Assembly (NCBI RefSeq): GCF_000350225.1
Contig: NW_005178541.1
Coordinates: forward strand, 62,001 to 126,000
DNA: 64,000 nucleotides
Reading direction: 5' to 3'
Source of the DNA: Chondrus crispus
Taxonomy: Eukaryota; Rhodophyta; Florideophyceae; Gigartinales; Gigartinaceae
Shown in pieces: positions 35,529-44,816 of the stretch (the first letter of the stretch is position 1; every line of letters starts with the position of its first letter). Both the position numbers and the translations under genes were made by a program. The notes under the pieces are model-generated. The model did no database searches, was not told the origin of the DNA, and saw only the letters and a list, made by a program, of their open reading frames with translations.

Positions 35529-35681
35529 TGTGGTGCAAGATCGATGCCGTCCGTTTACTGATGCCTATCGTGTCTCTACCTTATAAGGGAATGGGAGGGA
35601 TCAGTGAGATGGCGGTGAATAAAGATGATCTAATTGCGCTGTCATGCGTGTGCTACGTGTGCACGTATGGCTCTCATGACA
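35529..35681 (-). repeat. 5' LTR of copia-B
   Basis: 153 bp, beginning TGTGGTGCAAGATCGATGCC on the plus strand and ending CTCATGACA. Its outer 30 bp recur at 31505-31534. Confidence 0.8.
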
Positions 35682-36419
35682 AATGATAATAATTAAATGC
35701 GTCTTCCGCGTCCGTCGCACTGGCTGCAGGAAAGGGCATAGTCAGAGACTCCGTACAAACATATGCGTCATCCCCCGCTATCCAACACTCAAAATGCAAC
35801 TTGCCAGATTCTAGATAATGCCCAAGTACCGATACAGTGTGGGCCACAGAGTTATGAGTTGAACCTGTGCAACGCGCCGAGCAGCATAAAAATCTATAGT
35901 CAGCGTCAACTACAGCCTGCACAGGTAAAGCATAATACAGCTTTCTACAAAAGAAAGTGCTCGGTGCGTGGCACCACGCGGGCTTCTTGATTTTGATGTC
36001 TATACCGTCCAAAGCGCCAACGCAACCAGAAAGCGAAGACGGGGGGATTACGAGACATCTTGAAAGTTTTGCCGAGTGACGTAAACCAGACACTGTGGAT
36101 GGAAACTCGGGCAGCTGAAATCTTTCTGACAATACTGTACACGTAGAATGAAACACACTGTAAACTGATGTCTTAGACATCTGATAAGTACCCATTAAGT
36201 CTAGATAACTTGCGCCAGCCATCATCCTCCGCGTCACGGCAAGGCGTACATCCGGTGGAATGGTCGGTCGTTTTGCCCGTCGTCGCATTTCGATATTCTT
36301 CTGGAGAGACGGCCTAACGCTACCAAGCAATTCATGAAACGCTTGGCGTGGCATTCTGAAAGCCCTACAGAACAAAGCGTCATCATAAAACAGAGTCAAA
36401 TTTTCAAACGTCAGTTGTT
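35682..36419 (-). pseudogene. Harbinger-B transposase, central catalytic part
   Basis: From LTLFYDDALFCRAFRMPRQAF to DAEDAFNYYH. Family motifs are FRMPRQAFHELLG, VGALDGIDIKIKKP (first Asp), GSTHNSVAH (Asn where the other copy has Asp) and AGDDAYVC. The piece ends at the copia-B target duplication on the left and at the inverted-repeat element on the right. It is roughly half identical to Harbinger 2446-3756, so a different family member. With Asn in the THDS motif and Lys for Glu in the C-terminal piece, it was probably inactive or is decayed beyond the insertions. Confidence 0.85.
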
Positions 36420-36420
36420 A

Positions 36421-36657
36421 ACAAGGGTTTCTGGTAGATCGGTTTCTAGTGCAAAGATCGTTCTTTTCTTTAGTTATGTTATAAGCCCACGAAAAGTTGC
36501 TTAACCATTCCGCAGTCATTGAAAACACTAGATAATAAGTAATGGGAGCCCCTTAGGGGTTCTGCAAGTATTTTAGCGTCTACTGCTTGCATTTTGACCC
36601 AGGGAGGTCTCTTGGTGCTCTTGTAGCCCTCTCCGTGACTGTCACGCCATCACGGTA
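36421..36657 (+). repeat. Left terminal inverted repeat
   Basis: About 237 bp, roughly 92 percent identical to the reverse complement of 48906-49143. Outer end ACAAGGGTTTCTGG, inner end GCCATCACGGTA. The similarity drops off sharply on both sides. Confidence 0.85.
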
Positions 36658-37570
36658 GCCGGTAAGTGTATATTTAATATGAAAAATTCAACTAAATACT
36701 GTACATTGCAGCGCGAACCTTACGTACTGGACGTCGTCTTTGCTAGTCTCTTGTCCGGTTGTCGTCTTTATTGCCTCTTCCATTCCATCACCGGATGCCA
36801 CATCCACATTTCCCTCATCGCTGTCGTCACCGATCGTATCTGCACCCACCTGCGCCACTTCCCTATCTCGACAGAGCGGTCCTGGAGCCGAAAACAGTCG
36901 AGGCCCGAACGAATAACGGTCAACCCAGTGGCTGAGATGTTTATGAACCGGAGTATAACTTTCGCATGCGAAGGGCTCATCATTGCTACAGCGATTTTAT
37001 CACACTCGACATGATGAACGACTGGAACTCACGTCGACGCGATCAAACGCCCATGACAACAAGTCCGGAATTGACGCGGTTGGATACGGCTGCTGTCACT
37101 GAGGCGCGGCGGTCGGGGGCTGATGGCAGTTATTTCGCTTTTGGAGGTGGCAGCAGTGCTGGTGGTGGCGGTGGCGGAAGCAGCTAGTAAGGTTTTTTGC
37201 CCTCGAGAGCTAGATGTTGTGTATGTATTTATATCGACTCGGAACGAGATTTGCTTATGTACCGTAGGTAGATATTACTTCGGGGGCGATTCTGGTCGTC
37301 TTTGCCCTCCCACAATATACAAAGATGATGCAACGTTTTCTCGTTATTCAAAAAGTCATTTCCACGTTTATTTATGTCTGGAATGCTGTATTTGACGTGC
37401 TACACACATAAGTCGAACTAGTAGTCATCCGAACCCCAACCATCTTCAAGTTATATCTACCAAGCATGAAGGCCCCCTTTCATGGTGCCAAATAAGTCGC
37501 ATCTGCAGTGGCAGTACTCCCCGACCGACTTCCTGACTGCTCACTGACAGGAACACCGTCCTGTCACTTC
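36658..37570. other. Left interior of the element, unknown
   Basis: A minus-strand frame of acidic coding character (about 37000-36690, including DDSDEGNVDVASGDGMEEA) and a plus-strand frame at 36966-37187 ending in a Gly/Ser tail (FGGGSSAGGGGGGSS) are visible. Neither can be assigned. Both may be remnants. Confidence 0.25.
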
Positions 37571-38735
37571 TTAACCCCTCCTCAGCTTTCTCAATTGCTG
37601 GTGAAACTCATCTTTCTCCAAAGTTAGAATAGCGAGTGCCATTTTGGCCTCTCCCAAATCACGCACGACATCTGAATAGACGGGCTCCCTTGAAAGCTTT
37701 ACCTCCAGATCCCCTACATCTCGTCTCAGAGCTGTGTTTTCTGCCATCAGTTTTTAAGAGATTCTGCGTCTTCTCTATACCGGCTGTCCTGTAGCTCCCG
37801 TTCAAGCGATTCCTTGTCTTGAAGAAGGTCATCGTTCTGTCGCCTGAGCGCTCGATTTTCCCTACGCAGCTTGTCACTCTCAACTCGTGATGGTCCTGCC
37901 GTGTTAATGGCACCGACGTCCGTCTCAGTACTTTTAAAATGACTGCTGTATGAGGTTCCAAGTGACGAGTCAGTCCCTGAAAACACGGTTCTCGGTGACG
38001 CAGATGGCTTGCGTTGTATCTTTGACTTCTGTACAGGATCTCCAGGAGCGGGTGTATTCCCTTGACGATTAAGATTCGAGGGGTTTCTCAAGTATTGCTG
38101 CGATTTAGGTTGCGATGGTGGCACGTTAAGTGTAGCATCGTCGACACCGATGTCGTCTAGAGAATCACCGGCATCAATTTCCGACCTTCGTCGTCATCTC
38201 CGACCGTAGATGACTGGTCATCTGATCCCGGATTGTAAGAGCCGAAGAGGGCTGTGCCGCGAGATGGTTTCCTATTTTTTGCCTCTGCGAGAAACGTAGA
38301 AACGACGCGCATGGCGATACGGCCACCACAGGAAAGCGGGGCGCCCACGCGCTTCGAGTATGACGGAATCTCAACATAATCGGCAAAAAGGAGCTTAATC
38401 TTGCCGATAATCTTACCACGCTGAGAGTTCTGACGAACGGCAAGCCTGTAGACTTTGTCTTCGAAGTTGGAGCCCTCCTTCTTCTTCTTGAAGAGAGTGA
38501 CTTCTTGTGAAAGAACTTCGCCTCCGAAATGAGCGATGCGAGAAGACCTGTCAATTTTTGCAGCCTTCATTAACATAACCTTGGCTCCCCGTTCCCAGGT
38601 AACGACAACATCACTTGACGCTATAATCTTGTCCACAGACTCGATGTGGAGGTCGAACCCCAACTTGTACTCGAGCTTGTTCAAATTGCGCATGGAGCTC
38701 GCCTTGCCGATAAGCTTTGAAGAAGAGCGCTTCAT
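37571..38735 (-). pseudogene. NT-C2 (EEIG1/EHBP1-type) domain protein with coiled coil
   Basis: The first 192 codons encode an NT-C2-like domain: YKLGFDLHIESVDKI, VVVTWERGAKVMLMK, FEDKVYRLAVRQ, GKIIGKIKLLFADYVEIPSY and GGRIAMRVVSTFLAEAK. A Ser-rich linker (around 38.0 kb) and a long coiled coil (KLRRENRALRRQNDDLLQDK onward) follow to a stop at 37571. NT-C2 domains in EEIG1, EHBP1 and plant plastid-movement proteins act at membranes or with Rab and actin factors. The frame shifts twice: near 38180, and within an AAAAA run near 37750. Coding character is otherwise good, so these are recent lesions or sequence errors. Its presence inside the element suggests a captured host gene. Confidence 0.65.
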
Positions 38736-39006
38736 ATTGTGATGGGAGGGTGAGACACTGCGAATGGGGAGAGGGCCAGAGGAGCTGGGCTGGGGATAGA
38801 GCAGGGTGCGTATAATAATAAATGTTGGCAGGCTAGGAGGAGGTGAATGAATTGACCGGGGCCGGCCTATCGTACGGAACAGCGGAGTAAATTAGAGGGT
38901 GACACAACGCACAGCGCGGGCAACGATTGAGTGGGATGCGGTCGGATCAAAGCGGCAGATCGAATCCAGCGCGTGGACGTGACACAACTCTGCTGATGCC
39001 GCGCTA

Positions 39007-39569
39007 AAACCCCTTGCGACGGGCACTGTTCGCCTCGATCTTGCGCTTGCGGTCTTGCAGGACGGCGGCAAGCCCGCTTGAGAGGCTGATAGGCTTGGTA
39101 GCAATAGTGGCCATCTTCTTGATGCGCCCGGTGACCTGCTCCTGGAAAGCCCTCTGTGGGCAGGTCGCAGCACACGGGCGCGGTCGGGTCGCGCGGCCAC
39201 TGCGCCCCGAACGTGAACGGAAACGGGCCCCAAGCCAGCTTCAACTGCGTCGCCTGGTTGATCTGCTGCTCGTCCAGGATCACGCGCGACAGGTCCCAGT
39301 CCGCGCGAGCGCAGAGCGCCTTTGAGCGACCCGTGGCCAAGCGCTCGCGAGAGGCCCGCGCGAACGCGCTTTCAGCCTGCCCGTCCTTGCGACGCTTCTT
39401 CATCCTGACCCCCTCCTAGCTGCCCCACCCTTGCAGCACTTCTGCGCCCAAGTCCGCAGCCTTGGGGGAGAGTCCGTCCGATTTTACCCTCCTTCATCGC
39501 ATCAAAGTCTGGCCTGTCAGTACCCCCTGCTCCGAAGAATGCCTTTGCCACCAGATTCATCCGTACCAT
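39007..39569 (-). pseudogene. Small unknown coding remnant
   Basis: Three neighbouring minus frames look like one gene: a start near 39569 (MVRMNLVAKAFFGAGG), a basic helical middle (MKKRRKDGQAESAFARASRE to KLAWGPFPFTFGAQWPRDP) and an end (TGRIKKMATIATKPISLSSG to RRKGF, stop near 39007). Two frame shifts separate them. No family recognised; composition suggests a small nuclear or RNA-associated protein, which is a guess. Confidence 0.3.
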
Positions 39570-39930
39570 GTCGTCATCTCACTCTCGTGCTCAGCATCAT
39601 CGCGTCTGAGATCCGCTTTGGTTTCCTTCCTGTGCGTCGTTGTCTTTGCTTCCTCATCGTTTTCATTTTTGAACCTCGTTTCTTGCTTGTAATCTACTAC
39701 CGAGGTCGTCGGTGTTGTCCCCGTTCCGCTGCTCTTGCATGTCTTCTAACTATTCTGCTGCAACGCAGTAGGGACCTAACTGAGAGCTGAGAACATTGAC
39801 AGCAGAGCTGTGCTTACTGAGTGCACTAAGTCATGATTTATTCTTCGTTGTCAAAGCGGACCATTGACAGATGTCAAGGACTTCAGACAAAACACATCCT
39901 GCACTACCTAAAGAGGCCAGGAAGAAACTT

Positions 39931-41687
39931 TTACATGCTGGCTGATCTCGCTACCATCTTCCAGCATGTGAGGGAGCAGTATCCCGGCTCGCCATTCGCT
40001 GGCTCGCTCCACAAATCCAGCTTCTTTGCCGCAGTGCTCATCCATACCTTCCCTACACACATATCATGCAGACGTCCACCGCCATTAGCATCACTCGCGC
40101 ACGCCATGTTCCCGCATTTCATGTCAAACATCAGCTCATCATCACTGAGCACTGCGCAGATGGAGGCTGCTGCGCATCTCAACCCTCTGGCAGCTGTCAT
40201 CCTCCGACCCCTCCTCTTGCGCATCAATGGCAAATTGCTGCTCGAAGACATTTGATCAAGTAGCTGCAGAAGTTGCTGATCCGTGTCAGCATCGCCACCG
40301 GCAATCTCCATCTTTTTCTTCTTCGTAGGCGGCTCCGCCTCTTCCCTTTCGTCGTCTTTGCCGATTTTTATTATATCGCAGCCATCACGAATTGCGCTCC
40401 TTGCTCCTTCACCGCTGCCTGGCTCAACATTTGCATCGATTTCGCTCGCATTTATCATGTCTTCATCACCAGCGTGGCTCTCTTGTTCAGAAACGGATCC
40501 TAAATCGGATGAGACCTCTTCTTTGTCAGGTCCTTCGTCGGAGGAAGACTCCGGCAACGTGTTTTTGCGACGCTGGAGATGTTTCTTCGCTCCTTGCACC
40601 ATCTTACGTTTCTCTAGAAGCTGCAAAAGCAGCGGTGCGGATGCGTCAATACAATCGAAGTCAATGTCCGTCATTTCAGCAGGAGATCTGAGTTCAAGCG
40701 CAGCAATCCCGGCTGTACCTGTTCCGCACATGCAGTCGTAACAGAGCCCGCCGGGCTTGCAGTACGCAAGACCCAAGTCTTTCAGGAGGTCTATCGACTT
40801 CTGCTCAGGACGAATTTGCTTACGGCGCCGCGAGATGTGCGGCGCACGGAGCCCAGAGGTCTGAGTGCTGTAGACGTCGTCCGTATCGAGGTATCCCTCA
40901 AAATAGGAGTTCCACAGGAACTTACCCGGAAAGGGACGGACATGGTCGATAATATTCACTGTTCGAGCTCGCGTCGTATGTTTAAGATATGAATAGGGCT
41001 GGTCCAAATGCGTATATCGATCGATGCTTTTGTAGAGCACAAGAACCAGTTCCTGTCCGTTATCCGGTCTCATCACCTTCCCAGGCGCTCGTCGCTGAAG
41101 CACTACTTCCTTTTCGATGGTAATTGGTATTATGTTGAAGTAAACCGGACAACTCGAGCCCTTGTTCTATAGCGTTGTCACAATTAGGACATAGGTCTGC
41201 CATGAACAGAAAAGCAGTATATTCCCACGCGTTGCACAGGCCTCTGCTGCATGAGTTACGACTCGCTTCACATCTTCCGCGCTAATAAAGTCTCTAGTGC
41301 CCTTTGATACGCCAATATTATAGGGTAGATCGACAATGACGAGCATTGCTCTGCCTCGAACATGATCTCCAAAGTAGGATTTTGATGAGAATAGTTCGAA
41401 CGACTCGCGGAACATTTCGATATTCATGCAAGAGAGCTTTTATCTTGCTACAGCGGATGCTTCGATGTTGAGCACCTGCTTCCCTTTCGGTAGGGGCATC
41501 TGTAGAGCCGTGGGTAAGCCTGGAGTGGTTGAATCATTGGGTAATCCCGGCGTATGTGGAGCACACTGAACATCGTAATCAGAAAGGGGGCCTTCCCCAT
41601 CAGATAATTCTGGCTGAACCGGTGCAGGACCACCGGTTTCGCTGTCGCCCATTTCCTTTTTTTTTCTGCGACTCCGTTTCGAGACAC
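39931..41687 (-). pseudogene. N4/N6-type DNA methyltransferase with C-terminal zinc-binding region
   Basis: Motif IV is VIVDLPYNIGVS (41.33 kb; DLPYN for the usual DPPYN), followed by GNILLFCSW. Motif I is CYDCMCGTGTAGIAALELR (40.7 kb), preceded by RPEQKSIDLLKDLG, the substrate-end helix of this class. Motif IV before motif I is the permuted beta-type order of phage and bacterial DNA methylases. A long acidic insert with a nuclear-type basic patch (PPTKKKKMEI) follows. Last comes a Cys/His region (CGNMACASDANG, HDMCVGK, GYCSLTCW) that looks zinc-binding. One frame carries it from about 41652 to 39931, with two in-frame stops (41440, 41167) and a shift in an A-run near 41665. It is transcribed after the ParB-like gene, same strand, about 30 bp apart. 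It would methylate adenine or cytosine amino groups in DNA. Probably inactive as read here. Confidence 0.7.
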
Positions 41688-41713
41688 CTGAGCGACGTTA
41701 ATCCTTCCCTCAG

Positions 41714-42955
41714 CTACGCGGCATCTTGTCGCGCTGTCCTCCCCCCCGCCCGTGCCGCCTGCAAGAGTGCAGGCGGGATCATGTGGGAGGTGTGAGCAGC
41801 TGTTCCCTGGTCTGAAATCTGCTCTGCAATCAATTTGTCTGCCGCGCCAGTGTTCACCATATGCAGCAGCTCGAGGCGAAATTCACCCGTCGGGGTTTTC
41901 TCTGGTACTGTACAGTTCTCGTCCACTGCCTCGAGGCCAGCATTATCGTTCACGTAGACATTGTAGCCCAGATAGCCGAGTAGCCGAGAAATATGCGTGG
42001 ACGTTACGGTCATCGCAAAGCTAGCAGCATCCACCTGTGATTTTGTCACCGCCCCAGTATCTTTCTTGAGAAATTTCACGCGCATAATCAATCTCTTTTG
42101 TTGTAGGCTAGTCAGCTTGTGAATCCCAGTTGCTTTCGTGTTTGAAGACGTCCAGAGATTTTCGTATCCGATCTCCGTCATCACGATCTGCATGAGGTGG
42201 AGCGCCGGCCAATGAAACTTCCGTGCAATCTGCAGGCGCTGCCGAAATGTGTTCTCAGGTTCAAATCCCTGAGCGGCAGAAGAAGCAAACTTGGAATTGT
42301 CCGAAACGCGGGCATAGGCTGCTGCATCCTTTCTGCGGCCATTACTGGCAAGAGAATGATACATGTCCATGGCTCGTTGCACGACGTGTAACTCTCCATC
42401 TACAGCCCTGACTTGGTCGAGAAGGTGCTTGCCAGCCACAAGCATATCCGCGTAGATGAGCTTCACGCGATTGGATGACGCCGCATGAAGCATCGTGCCC
42501 AGCATAACCATGGAATGCCTGCTGCACGTTCGGAGCAGTCGGGCTTGTGGCCGCATCTCCTTGAAGTCCTTGCGATCCTGTGGAGTGAGAGCCTCCTCTG
42601 CCAGCATAACCAGGGCTTCGAGCAACGCGGCGCCATCGCACACACCATACCACACATTTCCCGTCTTTTCCCCCTCTTGGATTGCGCGCTCGGCGGTTGG
42701 GTCGTCAACGGCCTTGCCGGCTTGAACAAGATCCGACGGCAGCGCCTTGTACACAGTCAGGGCCGCGGAAGCTGACACACAAGACAGAGTTGAGATGCTG
42801 TGGGCGACCGCACGTACACGAGATTTAGAGACAGTGCGAAGGCGCGCACCGGGCACACACCTCGCCGGGTCAACGTGCACGAAGCCGTCAAACATGTCGG
42901 CGAAAGGCATTGCGCTCTCGGCCTCATGACCATCACCGGGCGGCGGGCTTTTCAT
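41714..42955 (-). CDS. ParB/Srx-like N-terminal domain protein
   Basis: An uninterrupted 413-codon frame. Residues 25-120 resemble a ParB/sulfiredoxin nuclease fold: FVHVDPARCVPGARLRTVSK (the opening strand and Arg/Pro motif), a helix ALAHSI-like segment, then TGNVWYGVCDGAALLEALVML, where ParB proteins have a DG.HR.EA motif. The rest is helical with no recognised domain. The frame stays open upstream of the Met to about 43090, where a strong 54-bp hairpin lies. In phages and plasmids ParB-like domains are often joined to or next to DNA methylases, and here the methyltransferase follows on the same strand. The end is in a GGGGGGG run; a shift there would carry the frame towards the methyltransferase, so the two may once have been one protein. 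The ParB call is tentative. Confidence 0.55.
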   Translation of the reverse strand: MKSPPPGDGHEAESAMPFADMFDGFVHVDPARCVPGARLRTVSKSRVRAVAHSISTLSCVSASAALTVYKALPSDLVQAGKAVDDPTAERAIQEGEKTGNVWYGVCDGAALLEALVMLAEEALTPQDRKDFKEMRPQARLLRTCSRHSMVMLGTMLHAASSNRVKLIYADMLVAGKHLLDQVRAVDGELHVVQRAMDMYHSLASNGRRKDAAAYARVSDNSKFASSAAQGFEPENTFRQRLQIARKFHWPALHLMQIVMTEIGYENLWTSSNTKATGIHKLTSLQQKRLIMRVKFLKKDTGAVTKSQVDAASFAMTVTSTHISRLLGYLGYNVYVNDNAGLEAVDENCTVPEKTPTGEFRLELLHMVNTGAADKLIAEQISDQGTAAHTSHMIPPALLQAARAGGRTARQDAA

Positions 42956-43092
42956 TTCGCCGACTTCGAGCAGATGTGCGATAAATCTAGCAAATTGCTT
43001 CTCATCGTAGTCCTCTGCAAGCGAGCTGCTGCGCGATGCGTCCTCACTCGATGTTGTAAAGGATCCAGTGCCATAAGCACAGTGAGATGACT

Positions 43093-43146
43093 CGGCTAGG
43101 CTCAGTTGGCCTGCTTCATGCGAAGCAGGCCAGCACAGCCTAGCCG
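43093..43146. promoter_or_regulatory. 54-bp hairpin upstream of the ParB-like gene
   Basis: Arms of 25 bases (CGGCTAGGCT... 43093-43117 and its complement 43122-43146) pair at 22 positions around the loop ATGC. It sits 140 bp upstream of the ParB-like ATG and is the strongest hairpin in this interval. It could be a binding site, a replication or transposition structure, or a terminator-like RNA. Confidence 0.6.
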
Positions 43147-43560
43147 ACGCTGATCACCACGTGACCGTCTCCACGTAGAGAAGTTGACGTGTTCATCAGC
43201 TCATATCCCTATCCCCATAACACTGTCAGCAAAGAACGAATAAACGATACTCGGTGTTTGGAAGAGGCAAAAATATTAGCCAAGGCAAAGAATATCGACA
43301 CTTCGGGATATCATACCCTTACTCACAGCGATCTGAGAGTTATGACAGTGTTCTTCCGAAGTTTTACGATTTCCTTCTGCCAACAAATATATTTGGACCC
43401 CTTATGACCTGAATAAACATTATCAGGTGCTTACTGACAGTGGGTTCAGTCTTCGTCAATCGAAACAACAGCAGCGTGGATTCCGAGGGAAGAAATGTAA
43501 ACAGTGGACAGGATTCGGCTCATGCGTCTGGGAGGGATCCTCGCGAGCCGAAAAACGTGA

Positions 43561-44322
43561 ATGTTGAGTTCGAGAAAGTTGGAGTGGGGCATTGTACACA
43601 CAACTCTGGGAGCCATATCTTTAATCTTTCACCCTCCCTCCTTCCTAGCCCCTCTTTACTTTTCATATTCAATTTCCAAGCCTTCCGTCCCCGTTTCCGC
43701 ACTTGGTGCGTTTCCGCCGCTATCATCATTCCCTGGTCGCCTTCTAATGCGTGATTTGCCCGTGACGGCGTCCCCGAGCACCCACACATTCGCTTGAGCT
43801 TGGCGACCAGTTTTTCCGCCTCGCCTTCCTCCATTCTGCGCCGCGATCCTGACGTGCGTTGCTGCACTTGATCGATCTCCCGACATCTCCGTTCGCGACA
43901 ACAGCCTCTCTCCACTTATCTTAAACCTCCTTGACAATGCTCCACTCCTGAATGTTCAACCGGTTCGCCAATATGTTGCTACTCATTTCCCAGTACGTAA
44001 CCGCATCTGCCTCCTGATTATCGTCCTATCGCAGCATTTTATACACCTCCACGGCCGCTTTGCAAAGGCCACCTGGAGGAGAAAATTGACTAAGGTCAGT
44101 CGAGAAAGGGACTGGGATGATGTGGGCGTGGACCCTTATGCAATCGTAGTTGTCGAGTCCGAGGTTGTACCGGAACTGGAGTCTCATGATGATTTAGAGG
44201 CGTTTGAGAAATTGTTGATGGATGCCCCCGTAGCGAGGCGAATGGCGCTGAAGAAAAGGTTTCCAGACGTCCAAGTGAGGCTGTCCAACCCAGCTGAGTT
44301 TGAGTTTGAAGATGAGGACTGA
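43561..44322 (+). other. Possible plus-strand gene of unknown function
   Basis: One frame is open from 43561 to 44322 except for a TGA at 43795-43797. The downstream part is helical and then strongly acidic (DWDDVGVDPYAIVVVESE to PAEFEFEDED) with a natural stop. No family recognised. Opposite strand to its neighbours. Confidence 0.3.
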
Positions 44323-44816
44323 TATGGCCTACCTAAGCAGGATTCCATGTATTATTCATAGGGGTATTTGTTCGTTTCCTCTCACGGGAAGTTTGTATGC
44401 GATTGCTGGGGATATAAAACATCTCTGTCACCCCTTTATAGTTTGCCGTGAACTGACAGATGTTGACGCATGGAGATAGTTCAAGCAGGACTAATGTGCT
44501 GAGCGAGGTGTGCATATAACAACATCATGGAACTGGATTTGAAGATAACGACATGAAATCTCCCTTTTTATTTCTCTCCAACTCATAGTCAACTTCGGAG
44601 CTCCGGGCACCATTTTCGTCACAGCAATCCGTCTCTTCCTCCCACAAACCGTTTTAACTGTCATCCGCAAATCAAAAAACCGCCATGGGCGGCGTTATAA
44701 CGCCGTGTGCAGAGTCTGAATATTCATAAACTGCACTAAATCTCCGCGAAAGCCTTGGTCCGTCATTTTTAATCCATGAGCGCGCTGCCGAATACTTTCT
44801 ATCCTTGCTTGCTGAT
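44323..44816. other. Intergenic, with a 14-bp palindrome
   Basis: No gene seen. Contains the perfect palindrome GGCGTTATAACGCC at 44691-44704, within a longer inverted stretch. Confidence 0.4.

Larger units (their letters stand above)
31505..35681 (-). mobile_element. Ty1/copia element (copia-B) inside Harbinger-B
   Basis: About 4.2 kb on the minus strand, flanked by target duplication AATGA (31500-31504 and 35682-35686), with ends TG...CA. The right terminal repeat is 153 bp (35529-35681); matching terminal sequence at the left end is only 30 bp (31505-31534). Gag, protease, integrase, reverse transcriptase and RNase H are recognisable in copia order. Harbinger-B coding sequence abuts both sides, which fixes the ends to the base. 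A different lineage from copia-A. Broken, about four or five lesions. Confidence 0.88.

Noticed and set aside
33517-35686. Plus-strand Trp/Cys/Gly-rich frames across copia-B
   Set aside because: Antisense shadows of the copia gag-pol reading.
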